From: Anaerolineales bacterium
Lineage (GTDB): Bacteria > Chloroflexota > Anaerolineae > Anaerolineales > UBA4823
Length of the DNA: 54,938 nt
Reading direction: 5' to 3'
Assembly: GCA_016932955.1 (NCBI GenBank)
Contig: JAFGBV010000103.1
Span: 1-54,938, forward strand
Made by a program: the position numbers and the translations under genes. This document shows positions 7,907 through 16,418 of this stretch, in pieces. The notes under the pieces are model-generated. The model made no database searches and was not told the DNA's origin. It saw only the letters and a program-made list of their open reading frames with translations. Position 1 is the stretch's first letter, and each line of letters opens with the position of its first letter.

Positions 7907-8784
7907 GCAAGAAAACTGGACTTGGTAAAGGGTTAGAGGCGCTCATCCCTAGCGGTGATTTCATCCCTGAAACCACTGCAACCTCACCTGCCGGCGGGGT
8001 CACAGAATTGCCGGTCGCCAGCATTCAACCAAATCCACGCCAGCCGCGTGCCCAAATCGATGATATCGAATTAGCCGAGTTGGCTGCTTCAATTCGAGAA
8101 AACGGCGTGCTTCAGCCTATCATCGTCACCATCGGTGAGCAAGCCAACCAATACATCCTGATCGCCGGAGAACGGCGCTGGCGTGCTTCTAAACTGGCTG
8201 GAATAAGCACAGTACCCGCCATTGTGCGCCAGGCTTCCGACCTGCAGCGCTTGGAGCTGGCCCTTGTAGAAAATATTCAACGTGCCGACCTGGCTCCACT
8301 CGAGGCAGCCGAAGCTTACCGGCAGCTTATCGAAGAATTCCACCTTTCTCATGAGGAGATTGCCACAAAGGTGGGGAAGAGCCGCGTTGCTGTGACCAAT
8401 ACATTGCGCCTTCTAAAGCTGCCCGCCGCGGTCCACCAGGCTTTGTCGGAGGGGAAAATTTCCGAAGGGCATGCGCGCGCCCTGCTGACTCTATCAACCA
8501 GCCAGGCCCAGATTGCTACCTTGCATACCATCCTGCGCCTGGATTTAAACGTGCGCCAAACCGAGGAATTGGTGCGCAAGCTCAGCGGTGTAAAGCCTGA
8601 ACCCCCTCCGAAACCTCCCCTTGCCCCAGAAATCTCTTCCCTGGAGGAGCGCCTGCGCAATCGCCTGGGCACAAAAGTATCCCTTAATCCACGCCGCAAG
8701 GGCGGCACCCTTGTGATCCACTACTACTCAGACGAAGAACTGAATTCCCTGGTACAGCAAATCATCGGGGATGATGTAGCATGA
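7903..8784 (+). CDS. parB: Chromosome-partitioning CTPase ParB (Spo0J)
   Basis: A 293-residue ParB. The N-terminus GLGKGLEALIP is the ParA-interaction motif. The CTP-binding core has the boxes QPNPRQPR, GERRWRASKLAG and ENIQRADLAPLEAAEAY (residues about 40-125), followed by the helix-turn-helix (EEIATKVGKSRVAVTNTLRLLKLP) and a C-terminal dimerisation region. It loads on parS sites and slides as a clamp. I found no convincing parS in the window. It overlaps both parA and the following amidohydrolase by 4 bp, so all are translationally coupled. Confidence 0.95.
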   Translation: MSKKTGLGKGLEALIPSGDFIPETTATSPAGGVTELPVASIQPNPRQPRAQIDDIELAELAASIRENGVLQPIIVTIGEQANQYILIAGERRWRASKLAGISTVPAIVRQASDLQRLELALVENIQRADLAPLEAAEAYRQLIEEFHLSHEEIATKVGKSRVAVTNTLRLLKLPAAVHQALSEGKISEGHARALLTLSTSQAQIATLHTILRLDLNVRQTEELVRKLSGVKPEPPPKPPLAPEISSLEERLRNRLGTKVSLNPRRKGGTLVIHYYSDEELNSLVQQIIGDDVA

Positions 8785-10394
8785 GCCTTACAACGCTCAC
8801 CCACGCCAGGATCTACACCCTTAACCCTACTCAACCGGTCGCAGATGCCATTGCCATCCAGGATGGGCGAGTGGTCGCTGTGGGATCTGAGGCAGATATC
8901 ATTTCCGCGACCGGCGAAGGGAAACGCCTTGATCTGAACGGCTATACCATCATCCCCGGCTTGACCGATTCCCACATTCACCTGCAGCATTACAGTCTGA
9001 GTCTGCTCAAAGTGGATTGTGAAACTTCGACCCGCCAAGATTGCCTGCAACGTGTGGCAGAACGCACTCGTAAAACCCTGCCAGGCGAGTGGATTCTAGG
9101 TCATGGCTGGAACCAGAATAATTGGGATGAAGGCTTTGGTACCGCTGCTGATCTGGATCAGATTGCGCCAACCAATCCCGTTTATCTCACTGCCAAATCC
9201 TTGCATGCTGCCTGGGTCAATAGTCCCGCACTGCACCTGGCAGGTATCACATCCACAACACCAGACCCTGCCGGAGGACAAATCGGCCGCGATGCCACTG
9301 GCAATCCTAATGGCATCTTGTTTGAGTCAGCTATGGATCTGGTCAGCAGGATAATCCCTGAGCCAGATATAGAAACCATTGTCCAGGCAATCCAAAATGC
9401 CCTGCCCCGTTTGTGGGGAATGGGGCTGACAGGCGCGCACGATTTTGACCACAGCACCTGTTTTACCGCCCTGCAGATATTGCGCCAGCGTAACCAGCTC
9501 CGGCTGCGTGTGGTGAAAAGCATACCGCTGGAAGACCTACCTTATGCGATAGCCCTGGGCATACGCAGTGGATTCGGTGATGATTGGCTGCGCATTGGCT
9601 CGGTCAAGTGCTTTGCTGATGGCGCCTTGGGACCTTGCACCGCAGCGATGTTGGAACCCTATGAGGGCTCAGTGGATCAGCGCGGGATGCTCATGCTGGA
9701 TGCAGACACCCTGGTGGAACACGGACTGATGGCTGTGGAGAATGGTTTGAGCCTGGCAGTGCATGCCATTGGCGACCGCGCCAATCACGAGGTATTGAAT
9801 GCTTTCTCCAGACTGCGCGAGCACGAAAACGACTTGGCTATGCGCACCACGCGCGGCAACAGCAAGCCACTACGACATCGCATCGAACATGTTCAGCTAA
9901 TCCATGCCAAAGATGCCCACCGCCTGGCAGCCCTAAATATCATTGCTTCCATGCAACCCATTCACGCTCCTTCAGATATGCTCATGGCAGATCGCTATTG
10001 GGGTTCGCGCGCCCGCCTTGCCTATGCCTGGCGTGAGCAACTACGCCATGGCGCTCGCCTGGCGCTGGGGTCAGATGCCCCGGTGGAATCGCCCAATCCA
10101 TTCTGGGGCTTGCATGCAGCCATCACCCGCCGCCGCCTGGATGGCTCGCCAGGACCAGATGGTTGGTATGCGGAACAACGCCTGACCCTGGCTGAAGCAT
10201 TACACGGCTTTACCAGCGGAGCGGCTTTCGCGGCTGGTATGGAAGACCGCCTGGGTTGCCTGGCGCCAGGTTTCCTGGCAGATCTACTCGTTCTGGAACA
10301 AGACCCTTTTGCTTGCCAGGCTCATGAAATAGCCAATATCCACCCCCTCGCGACAATGGTGGGTGGAGAATGGGTTTATGGCGATTTGAACTAA
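8781..10394 (+). CDS. YtcJ-like amidohydrolase
   Basis: A 537-residue metal-dependent hydrolase of the amidohydrolase superfamily (Amidohydro_3, YtcJ group). Visible metal and catalytic elements are the DSHIHL motif (HxH) at about residue 66, AVHAIGDRANH near 330, RIEHVQL near 370, and the C-terminal Asp in ALGSDAPVESPNPFWGL. Family members hydrolyse amides or cyclic C-N bonds, often of unknown natural substrates. The start overlaps the parB stop (ATGA). It has no obvious functional connection with partitioning and is probably a passenger of the operon. Confidence 0.85.
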   Translation: MSLTTLTHARIYTLNPTQPVADAIAIQDGRVVAVGSEADIISATGEGKRLDLNGYTIIPGLTDSHIHLQHYSLSLLKVDCETSTRQDCLQRVAERTRKTLPGEWILGHGWNQNNWDEGFGTAADLDQIAPTNPVYLTAKSLHAAWVNSPALHLAGITSTTPDPAGGQIGRDATGNPNGILFESAMDLVSRIIPEPDIETIVQAIQNALPRLWGMGLTGAHDFDHSTCFTALQILRQRNQLRLRVVKSIPLEDLPYAIALGIRSGFGDDWLRIGSVKCFADGALGPCTAAMLEPYEGSVDQRGMLMLDADTLVEHGLMAVENGLSLAVHAIGDRANHEVLNAFSRLREHENDLAMRTTRGNSKPLRHRIEHVQLIHAKDAHRLAALNIIASMQPIHAPSDMLMADRYWGSRARLAYAWREQLRHGARLALGSDAPVESPNPFWGLHAAITRRRLDGSPGPDGWYAEQRLTLAEALHGFTSGAAFAAGMEDRLGCLAPGFLADLLVLEQDPFACQAHEIANIHPLATMVGGEWVYGDLN

Positions 10395-10406
10395 AGGGAT
10401 TCTGCT

Positions 10407-12017
10407 TCAGCGGTTTTCGCTGCGGGTAATTGGCTGCACCTGCACCAGATCTGCAGTAACCACCAGCCGCCGCAGGTACATCTGCATCTCATCATTCCAT
10501 TCAACACAGGTGATCAGCGTGATCTGTGGAAGATCTGTGGCATAGGTTACTTTCAGGTTGTCTTCCTCAACAATTTCTGTGTCTCGCACCTCGTAAGTGT
10601 AGACATTCTCCTCAGTGTACAGATAGATCACCTCTCCTGGCGGGAGGTCGCCCAAGTTACGGAAGGGTCCATCACCCAACCCGCGCACGGTCACATGTCC
10701 TGCAAGCGCCGTATTACTGCCCAACCCCGGCCAGGAAGTATTGCCCAACCAGGCCACTTCTTCGCGCAAACCGAGGATCCACCAAGAAAAGCCATCCCAA
10801 GGCACAAATTTGACTTCAGTATCCAGAATCAGTGCTGGAATTGCAATACGCACCACCGGGCTTAGATCTGGTTCCGGTTCCCCAGGCTCAGGTGTTACTG
10901 AAACAACCGGTGAAGGAATAGGGTAAGAAGGAAGTGTAACGACAGGGATCGCTTCAGGAGTTGAATACAGGTAAGCTGGTAAGGGAGGTTCTTGAGGCGG
11001 TGTTGAGAGTGCTGATGGCAGACCGCCGTCCTGTGTCGCTGTCACACTGGGCAGGATCTCATTCAGACCTATAGATGGTCGTGGGCCTTGTGTGACAATG
11101 GCCACCCCAGCAGCCACCGCAACAAACAGAAGAAGTGCACCGATTGCACTCATCCAGCGCGAGGAAGTCTTCGCACTTCCGCGCAACACGATGCCTGCCA
11201 ACAAGAGCAGCAAGCCCATCAAGCCCATTAACATCACACCCAGCAGCCCAGAGCGCTCTGGAGCAGAGCTTTCACGCCAGTTCAAGGGTAGCTCGCCTGT
11301 GCCTGGCAATCCGGTGACAACAACTTTGTAGTTTACGCTGGCCGTCTTTGTTTGGTTGCCATAGGTGAGCGTCACCACATTGGGGAGTGTTTCAGTCTTA
11401 GTGGCGTTACCATTCACTTTCACCACAACCGTGATGGTAATCTTCTCATTGCCGATCACGGGTCCTAGGCTAACCGTAAAAGAGTGAGCAGACTTTTGCG
11501 CCGAACCCTTCGTGGTTGTGACGGTTTCAACATCAATATAGGTCGGGAAGGAGTCCGCGATGACAGCATCATCGGTGGGACCACTTCCTTTGTTCTCCAC
11601 TTCAATTGTGAACGTGAACTTCTGCCCTACCTTTGCCTCGGTAGGAGTTACCTTAGCTGTAAGAGTAACATTCACGGTTAATGTGCCGGTACTGGTTGGC
11701 GTTACCGTGGGTGAGGAAGTTGGCTGTGTGCCCGTCCGCGTGGCAGTTGCGGTACGGGTAACCGTTGGCGAACGAGTGGGAGAAGGCGTGGGTGTAAATT
11801 TACTCTGATAAATAACTGGCAGATACTGTCCCTCATCTGTGAACGCCGGCGAAAAAGGACCATTGTCCTGGTCTCCGGCTGCGCTCCCCGCCAAGGCTGG
11901 AAAGAAGATCAGCCCTCCTAGCAGTAAAATCGCTCCCAGGATTAATACCCAGTGTTCTGGTGCGCGCATAGGTTTGACTGTGTTTTCTTTCAGAGGACAG
12001 TCGTCATTCATATGCAT
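10407..12017 (-). CDS. Sortase fused to an LPGTG-anchored DUF11 surface domain
   Basis: A 536-residue membrane protein. From the N-terminus: signal/membrane segment (about 22-44), Pro/Thr-rich stretch (70-110), a DUF11-type beta domain (about 112-235), LPGTG at 237-241 followed by a hydrophobic helix (257-279) and the basic patch RGSAKTSSR, a second helix (291-309), a Pro-rich linker and a sortase domain (390-530). The sortase triad looks intact: His441 (LAGHVT), Cys504 (TLITC) and Arg516 or Arg517. Sortases join LPxTG proteins to the envelope; here enzyme and apparent sorting signal share one chain. The second ATG (12011) is the better start, lying 7 nt from a TATAAT. Confidence 0.85.
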   Translation of the reverse strand: MHMNDDCPLKENTVKPMRAPEHWVLILGAILLLGGLIFFPALAGSAAGDQDNGPFSPAFTDEGQYLPVIYQSKFTPTPSPTRSPTVTRTATATRTGTQPTSSPTVTPTSTGTLTVNVTLTAKVTPTEAKVGQKFTFTIEVENKGSGPTDDAVIADSFPTYIDVETVTTTKGSAQKSAHSFTVSLGPVIGNEKITITVVVKVNGNATKTETLPNVVTLTYGNQTKTASVNYKVVVTGLPGTGELPLNWRESSAPERSGLLGVMLMGLMGLLLLLAGIVLRGSAKTSSRWMSAIGALLLFVAVAAGVAIVTQGPRPSIGLNEILPSVTATQDGGLPSALSTPPQEPPLPAYLYSTPEAIPVVTLPSYPIPSPVVSVTPEPGEPEPDLSPVVRIAIPALILDTEVKFVPWDGFSWWILGLREEVAWLGNTSWPGLGSNTALAGHVTVRGLGDGPFRNLGDLPPGEVIYLYTEENVYTYEVRDTEIVEEDNLKVTYATDLPQITLITCVEWNDEMQMYLRRLVVTADLVQVQPITRSENR

Positions 12018-12018
12018 A

Positions 12019-12027
12019 ATTATATCA
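12019..12027 (-). promoter_or_regulatory. Extended -10 promoter of the sortase gene
   Basis: On the minus strand this reads TGATATAAT, an extended -10 with a perfect hexamer. It lies 1 nt before the first ATG (12017) and 7 nt before the second (12011), so the transcript probably begins at the second ATG and is leaderless. Confidence 0.65.
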
Positions 12028-12075
12028 CTACCATCCTTGTAACGTTTCCAATAGAGATTGCATCTAAATGGCTAT

Positions 12076-12273
12076 ATGGGCACAAACCAATTGTCCTCAA
12101 CTATATGTCCCATTAAACCCGGCTTGCCTAACCAGAACAGCCAGGGTAACCCTCCACCACCGCAAGCAGGCAGCCTTTGTCCTCAGTGTGGGCAGGGAAT
12201 ACTCGATTACGATGGAGCCCTGAATCTGGTTTGCGAATCATGCGGATATACTTTAGCAGGTTGCTCAACCTGA
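12076..12273 (+). CDS. Small zinc-ribbon protein
   Basis: A 65-residue protein with an uncharged Pro/Asn-rich N-terminal half and a C-terminal two-knuckle zinc ribbon, CPQCGQG and CESCGY, spaced by about 16 residues. The four cysteines should bind one zinc ion. ATG 12076 is chosen; the same frame can begin at a TTG at 12058, adding six residues. I do not recognise a specific family and the function is unknown. It lies upstream of a disulfide oxidoreductase and an OsmC protein on the same strand, so it might belong to the same redox group. Confidence 0.6.
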   Translation: MGTNQLSSTICPIKPGLPNQNSQGNPPPPQAGSLCPQCGQGILDYDGALNLVCESCGYTLAGCST

Positions 12274-12314
12274 TAAACGATCTCATCTCCCCGTTGGGGA
12301 AAAGGATTTATAAT

Positions 12315-12977
12315 ATGACAACACTATTGAATGAGGAAATAATCAAACAGGTCAAGGATGTATTCGACGCACAACTCAAAGAGAATGTACAGGTGATGTA
12401 CTTTGGCTCACAGGATGGGTGTGATCAGTGCGAGGATACCCGTCAGTTAATTGAAGAAGTTACATCGATCTCAGATAAAATACGCCTGAGTGTTCACGAC
12501 CTGCAAGAAAATTCTCCTTTGGCAGCACAGTACAAAGTAACAATGTCGCCAGGCCTGGTGATTGCCGGACTGGATGGTGACCAGATCAAGGATTATGGCA
12601 TCCGCTTTTCTGGCATCCCCTCTGGATATGAATTCACCTCCCTTATTCAGGATATCATCTTGGTTTCTGGTCGCGACTCGGGATTATCTCCTGAAACCAA
12701 GCAAGCCTTACAAAAATTAGAACAACCGGTTCACCTACAGGTTTTTGTTACTCCTTCCTGTCCTTACTGCCCATCTGCTGTAGTGCTTGCTCATCAGATG
12801 GCTATGGAAAGCCCGATGATCCAGGCCGAGATGGTCGAGGCAATGGAGTTTCCCGACCTGGCCAATCGGCATAATGTAAGCGGCGTTCCGCAAACAACAA
12901 TCAACGATGGCGCGGGAACTGTGGTTGGGAGTGTCCCCGAGGCGCAGTTGCTGGCTGAAATCCAGCGTTTGGCATGA
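12315..12977 (+). CDS. Protein disulfide oxidoreductase, tandem thioredoxin folds
   Basis: A 220-residue cytosolic protein built from two thioredoxin/glutaredoxin-like units, the architecture of the PDO family. The N-terminal unit has an atypical C36-D-Q-C39 in place of CPxC, with a cis-proline loop TMSPG; the C-terminal unit has the classic C149-P-Y-C152 and cis-proline GVPQT. PDOs shuttle disulfides in the cytosol and can act with a thioredoxin reductase. The frame is open upstream, but the ATG at 12315 with AAAGGA a few bases before it starts the domain. The following OsmC gene is 27 bp downstream, probably in the same operon. Confidence 0.82.
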   Translation: MTTLLNEEIIKQVKDVFDAQLKENVQVMYFGSQDGCDQCEDTRQLIEEVTSISDKIRLSVHDLQENSPLAAQYKVTMSPGLVIAGLDGDQIKDYGIRFSGIPSGYEFTSLIQDIILVSGRDSGLSPETKQALQKLEQPVHLQVFVTPSCPYCPSAVVLAHQMAMESPMIQAEMVEAMEFPDLANRHNVSGVPQTTINDGAGTVVGSVPEAQLLAEIQRLA

Positions 12978-13004
12978 TACTACTTTGAAGAGGATCATTT
13001 GAAC

Positions 13005-13424
13005 ATGGAAGCAAAAATAACCTGGAAACAAAAGATGAGCTTTCTCGGCCAAGCTGAATCAGGCTTCACCGTACCCCTGGGCACAGATCCATCTGTGGGA
13101 GGAGACAATGATGGCTTCAGACCTATGGAATTACTTGCCCTTGGTCTGATAGGCTGTACCGCAATGGATGTGATCTCCATTCTACAGAAAAAACGGCAGG
13201 AAATCACATCGTTTGAAGTGCAAGTGCACGCAGAGCGCGCTCAGGAACACCCCAAGGTATTCACAAAGGCGGTCATCGAATACCTGATCCAGGGTCGAAG
13301 TGTTGATCCTGCTGCTGTAGAACGCGCCATCGAGCTTTCTGCAACTAAGTACTGCCCTGCGCAGGCAATGTTGGAGAAAGTCATGCAGATCGAGCATAAG
13401 TTCAGTATCACCGAAACCCTCTGA
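13005..13424 (+). CDS. OsmC/Ohr family protein
   Basis: A 139-residue protein of the OsmC superfamily (YhfA-like). The two conserved redox cysteines are present, in GLIGCTAMDVISIL and in ATKYCPAQAM. Family members reduce organic hydroperoxides with thiol partners, and the neighbouring disulfide oxidoreductase is a plausible partner. ATG 13005 is preferred over the in-frame TTG at 12999 because AGAGGA is 10 nt upstream of the ATG. A perfect 14-bp hairpin follows the stop. Confidence 0.88.
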   Translation: MEAKITWKQKMSFLGQAESGFTVPLGTDPSVGGDNDGFRPMELLALGLIGCTAMDVISILQKKRQEITSFEVQVHAERAQEHPKVFTKAVIEYLIQGRSVDPAAVERAIELSATKYCPAQAMLEKVMQIEHKFSITETL

Positions 13425-13440
13425 GTGATACTCTCAACGC

Positions 13441-13483
13441 GAGGAATTTGGCAAAAGTAGCGATTGGGCTTGCCAAATTCCTC
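13441..13483 (+). terminator. Stem-loop terminator after the OsmC gene
   Basis: Perfect 14-bp inverted repeat (13441-13454 with 13470-13483) around a 15-nt loop, beginning 17 bp after the stop codon. The following U-tract is weak (CUUCC), so termination may be partial or need a factor. Confidence 0.7.
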
Positions 13484-13495
13484 TTCCAGCCACAC

Positions 13496-13524
13496 TTGCA
13501 GGTTGGCTACAGGCATGCTATAAT
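13496..13524 (+). promoter_or_regulatory. rho promoter and long leader
   Basis: TTGCAG (13496-13501), a 17-bp spacer and TATAAT (13519-13524) form a good sigma-70 promoter. The resulting leader runs about 164 nt to the rho ATG at 13695. It contains a cytosine/uracil-rich stretch (about 13533-13602) with few guanines in its first part, the kind of RNA Rho itself binds, plus a possible pairing of AGCCTTA with TAAGGCT. Confidence 0.75.
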
Positions 13525-13694
13525 GCGCATGTAGCTCTCCCCTTTTGTCTTTTAACCTCTGGTAGCCTTAGATCTCCTGGCCCGCACCGCCTCGCCTTTG
13601 CGTTTAGAGCTATAAGGCTGGCAATCACAATGATTACAGATTTTTCCCTTTGAACCTATAAAACGAATATACAAAGACGGGATATATAACAAAG

Positions 13695-14972
13695 ATGAAA
13701 GTCCTCGAACTGCAAAACACGCCCCTGGCCACCTTGCGACAAATGGCCCGGGAACTGAACATTGAGGCAGCTAATCGCCTCAAAAAAGATGATCTCATTC
13801 TTCGAATTCAACAAACCGAGGCAGAGCGGGAAGGGCTGGAACTGCGCGGGGGAATTCTTGAGATCATGAGTGATGGCATCGGCTTTCTCCGTTCTGGTCA
13901 CTACCAGCCTGGAGCTTACGATGTCTATGTCTCCCAGTCTCAAATCCGGCGTTACAGTCTGCGCAATGGCGACCTGGTGATTGGCCATGTGCGCCCACCA
14001 CGCGAATCGGAGAGGCACTACGGGTTGCTTAAGGTGGAAACCGTCAACGGCGTGGATCCAGACGATGCCCGGCATCGCCCTACATTTGAGGCACTCACTC
14101 CAATCTTCCCGGATGTGCGCTTTGACCTGGAAACAGATCGCCACACCCTGGCAACCAGGATGATCAACCTTGTTGCGCCGATTGGGCGCGGGCAACGTGG
14201 ACTGATCGTCTCGCCGCCCAAGGCGGGTAAAACCACCATACTCAAGCAGATCGCCAATGCCATCTCCACCAATCATCCTGATGTTTACCTGATGGTTGCA
14301 CTCATCGGCGAGCGGCCTGAAGAAGTCACCGACATGGATCGTTCGGTAGATGCCGAGGTGATCTCATCCACTTTCGATGAGCCAGTCACCTCCCACGTGC
14401 GCGTGGCAGAGATGGCCTTGGAACGCGCGAAACGTCTGGTAGAAATCGAGCGTCATGTTGTCATTTTGATGGATTCGATCACCCGCCTGGCGCGCGCTTA
14501 CAACCTGGTGGTTACTCCCTCTGGGCGCACTCTTTCGGGTGGCATCGACCCTTCCGCCCTTTACCCCCCTAAACGCTTCTTTGGCGCAGCCCGCAACATC
14601 GAAGACGGCGGCTCGCTCACCATCATTGCAACCTGCCTGGTGGATACAGGTTCACGCATGGACGATGTGGTTTATGAGGAATTCAAGGGCACAGGCAACA
14701 TGGAATTGCACCTCTCGCGCAAGCTGCAAGAAAGGCGAGTTTTTCCCGCCATTGACATCGAACGCTCCTCAACCCGGCGTGAGGAACTGCTGCTTGGCCC
14801 GGATATCACGCCGCGTGTCTGGTTAATGCGACGCATGTACGATCAAATGATCGCTGCACCGCCATTCGGCGCAGGTATGGATCCAGGAACCGCCACCGAA
14901 GCGATCCTGCACCGTCTCTCGCGCACTGAGGATAACGGGCAATTCCTGGAAACATTGAATGAAGCTAATTAA
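13695..14972 (+). CDS. rho: Transcription termination factor Rho
   Basis: A 425-residue RNA-dependent ATPase that forms a hexameric ring and ends transcription. The N-terminal Rho_N helix bundle (LATLRQMARELNIEAANRLKK), the cold-shock-like primary RNA site (GGILEIMSDGIGFLRS), Walker A SPPKAGKTT near residue 172, and Walker B/Q-loop VVILMDSITRLARAYN are all present, as is the R-loop context SGGIDPSALYPPKRFFGAAR. Length is typical of insert-free Rho proteins. It overlaps or abuts the following peptidase gene. Confidence 0.97.
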   Translation: MKVLELQNTPLATLRQMARELNIEAANRLKKDDLILRIQQTEAEREGLELRGGILEIMSDGIGFLRSGHYQPGAYDVYVSQSQIRRYSLRNGDLVIGHVRPPRESERHYGLLKVETVNGVDPDDARHRPTFEALTPIFPDVRFDLETDRHTLATRMINLVAPIGRGQRGLIVSPPKAGKTTILKQIANAISTNHPDVYLMVALIGERPEEVTDMDRSVDAEVISSTFDEPVTSHVRVAEMALERAKRLVEIERHVVILMDSITRLARAYNLVVTPSGRTLSGGIDPSALYPPKRFFGAARNIEDGGSLTIIATCLVDTGSRMDDVVYEEFKGTGNMELHLSRKLQERRVFPAIDIERSSTRREELLLGPDITPRVWLMRRMYDQMIAAPPFGAGMDPGTATEAILHRLSRTEDNGQFLETLNEAN

Positions 14973-16104
14973 CCCTGGTATGAGCTCCCAGCCAGAACCC
15001 GATCTTCCCGCAGACAGCCTGCCAGTTCAGCCGCGATCTAGCCGGTTCCTTCTGACAGCAACCTGGTTTACTTCAATCTGCCTGGTTCTCATCGCAGGCT
15101 ATCTTGGTTGGCAGACGCGTGCCAGCCTGGCGGCCTCCCCGGTCGAATCGGCAGCCGTCGCCCCTGCATTGCCGCTTATAACACCCAGTGGCGATTCATC
15201 TGAACCTGCACAATTACCTGCATACAGCGCCAATCATGTGTTGGCTGCCATCCAGCGTCGTAGCAGCCTGCATACAATTATTCCCAACCGCCCACGCCAG
15301 GATGTAATGAATTACACCGTCGAGACAGGTGATTCGGTATTTGGTATTGCGCAGAAGTTCAGCATTATGCCAGAAACGATCTTATGGTCCAATTATGATG
15401 TGTTGAACGACAACCCCGACGAGCTCAGCCCGGGCATGCAATTGAACATTCCTCCCGTGGATGGCGTGTATTATCAATGGGAAGAAGGCGATACACTCGA
15501 AGGCATTGCCAGTTACTTCAAAGCGGATAAGGAAGAAATCCTGAACTGGCCGGGCAACCACATGGATTTAACCAATCCCACCATTGAGCCAGGCACCTAT
15601 GTGCTCATCCCAGGTGGAGAACGCGAGTTTCGCCAGTGGCTGGTGCCAACCATTGCGCGCGAAGGATCAGGCGTAAGCAAAGATGTTCTCGGCGCGGGGG
15701 CCTGCGAGGGAAGTTACTCTGGAGCCTATGGTTCTGGTGCTTTTGCCTGGCCTACTGCCAGCCACTATCTGTCTGGTAACGATTACTGGTCTGGCCATCT
15801 TGGCATTGATATTGCCGGTGGAATTGGCGATGGTATTTTTGCTGCGGACAGTGGCGTGGTGGTGTTTTCTGGCTGGGCGCTCTATGGTTATGGGTATATG
15901 ATCATGATCGATCATGGGAATGGCTATCAGACACTGTACGCGCACCTCAGCGCGGTCAGCACAACATGTGGGCAAAGCGTCTATCAGGGAAATTACATTG
16001 GCGCGGTTGGCTCCACCGGTAACTCAACAGGTCCACACTTACATTTTGAAGTTCGCTATTTAGGCGGGTTCATTAATCCCTGGTTTGTACTTCCAGCCCC
16101 CTAA
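14959..16104 (+). CDS. LysM-containing M23 family metallopeptidase
   Basis: A 381-residue envelope hydrolase. A single N-terminal membrane anchor (about 30-52) leads to an outside domain with two LysM modules (about 113-160, TVETGDSVFGIAQKFSI; and 170-215) and a C-terminal M23/LytM peptidase domain (about 265-381). Zinc ligands are intact: HLGID for HxxxD and GPHLHFEV for HxH, plus the active-site His of TLYAHLSA. It should cut peptidoglycan cross-bridges or act as a hydrolase activator. ATG 14959 overlaps the end of rho by 14 bp; a second ATG at 14980 is possible and would remove seven residues. Confidence 0.9.
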   Translation: MKLINPGMSSQPEPDLPADSLPVQPRSSRFLLTATWFTSICLVLIAGYLGWQTRASLAASPVESAAVAPALPLITPSGDSSEPAQLPAYSANHVLAAIQRRSSLHTIIPNRPRQDVMNYTVETGDSVFGIAQKFSIMPETILWSNYDVLNDNPDELSPGMQLNIPPVDGVYYQWEEGDTLEGIASYFKADKEEILNWPGNHMDLTNPTIEPGTYVLIPGGEREFRQWLVPTIAREGSGVSKDVLGAGACEGSYSGAYGSGAFAWPTASHYLSGNDYWSGHLGIDIAGGIGDGIFAADSGVVVFSGWALYGYGYMIMIDHGNGYQTLYAHLSAVSTTCGQSVYQGNYIGAVGSTGNSTGPHLHFEVRYLGGFINPWFVLPAP

Positions 16105-16147
16105 TGCATGCAAGGATAACAATCCGCTTATAAGAAAGGATGTAACG

Positions 16148-16336
16148 ATGGCCGAAAAAGATATCGATATCGAAACTGAAGTCATCGCCGAGACCGACAA
16201 TTTCCACTATCAGATTTGGCGAGCCGAAGAGCCGGATGGCGAGATGGTCTATCACCTGGAGGTGAACAACGTCACCGTTCACTTCTTTGCAGAAGAATGG
16301 GAAGAATTGCTCAAATTAATGCGCCAGGTCAAGTAG
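16148..16336 (+). CDS. Small acidic conserved-type protein, function unknown
   Basis: A 62-residue protein, strongly acidic (about 17 Asp/Glu), with alternating pattern NFHYQIWRAEEPDGEMVYHLEVNNVTVHFF that predicts a small antiparallel beta sheet followed by a C-terminal helix (EEWEELLKLMRQVK). ATG 16148 is chosen because AAAGGA lies upstream. I do not recognise a family. It follows the M23 peptidase by 43 bp and could share its transcript. Confidence 0.65.
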   Translation: MAEKDIDIETEVIAETDNFHYQIWRAEEPDGEMVYHLEVNNVTVHFFAEEWEELLKLMRQVK

Positions 16337-16347
16337 CACGTACTGTC

Positions 16348-16418
16348 AACGAGATTTCTCGTTAGGGTCAATTAAGTTTAACGTGTTGGAGATGACTCTA
16401 CATACCCTGGTCAGGGTA
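16348..16418. terminator. Two small hairpins between convergent genes
   Basis: Two 7-bp perfect stems with 2-nt loops, at 16348-16363 and 16403-16418, fill the gap between the plus-strand small-protein gene and the minus-strand transglycosylase-like gene. The second overlaps the latter's stop codon. They probably serve as weak terminators in both directions. Confidence 0.4.

Noticed and set aside
12177..12314. Upstream extension of the disulfide oxidoreductase frame
   Set aside because: It overlaps the zinc-ribbon gene and lacks similarity; the ATG at 12315 has AAAGGA and starts the domain.
12309..12317. TATAAT directly joined to the ATG of the disulfide oxidoreductase
   Set aside because: With no spacing between the hexamer and the ATG, transcription would start inside the gene; a Shine-Dalgarno is present, so it is probably chance.
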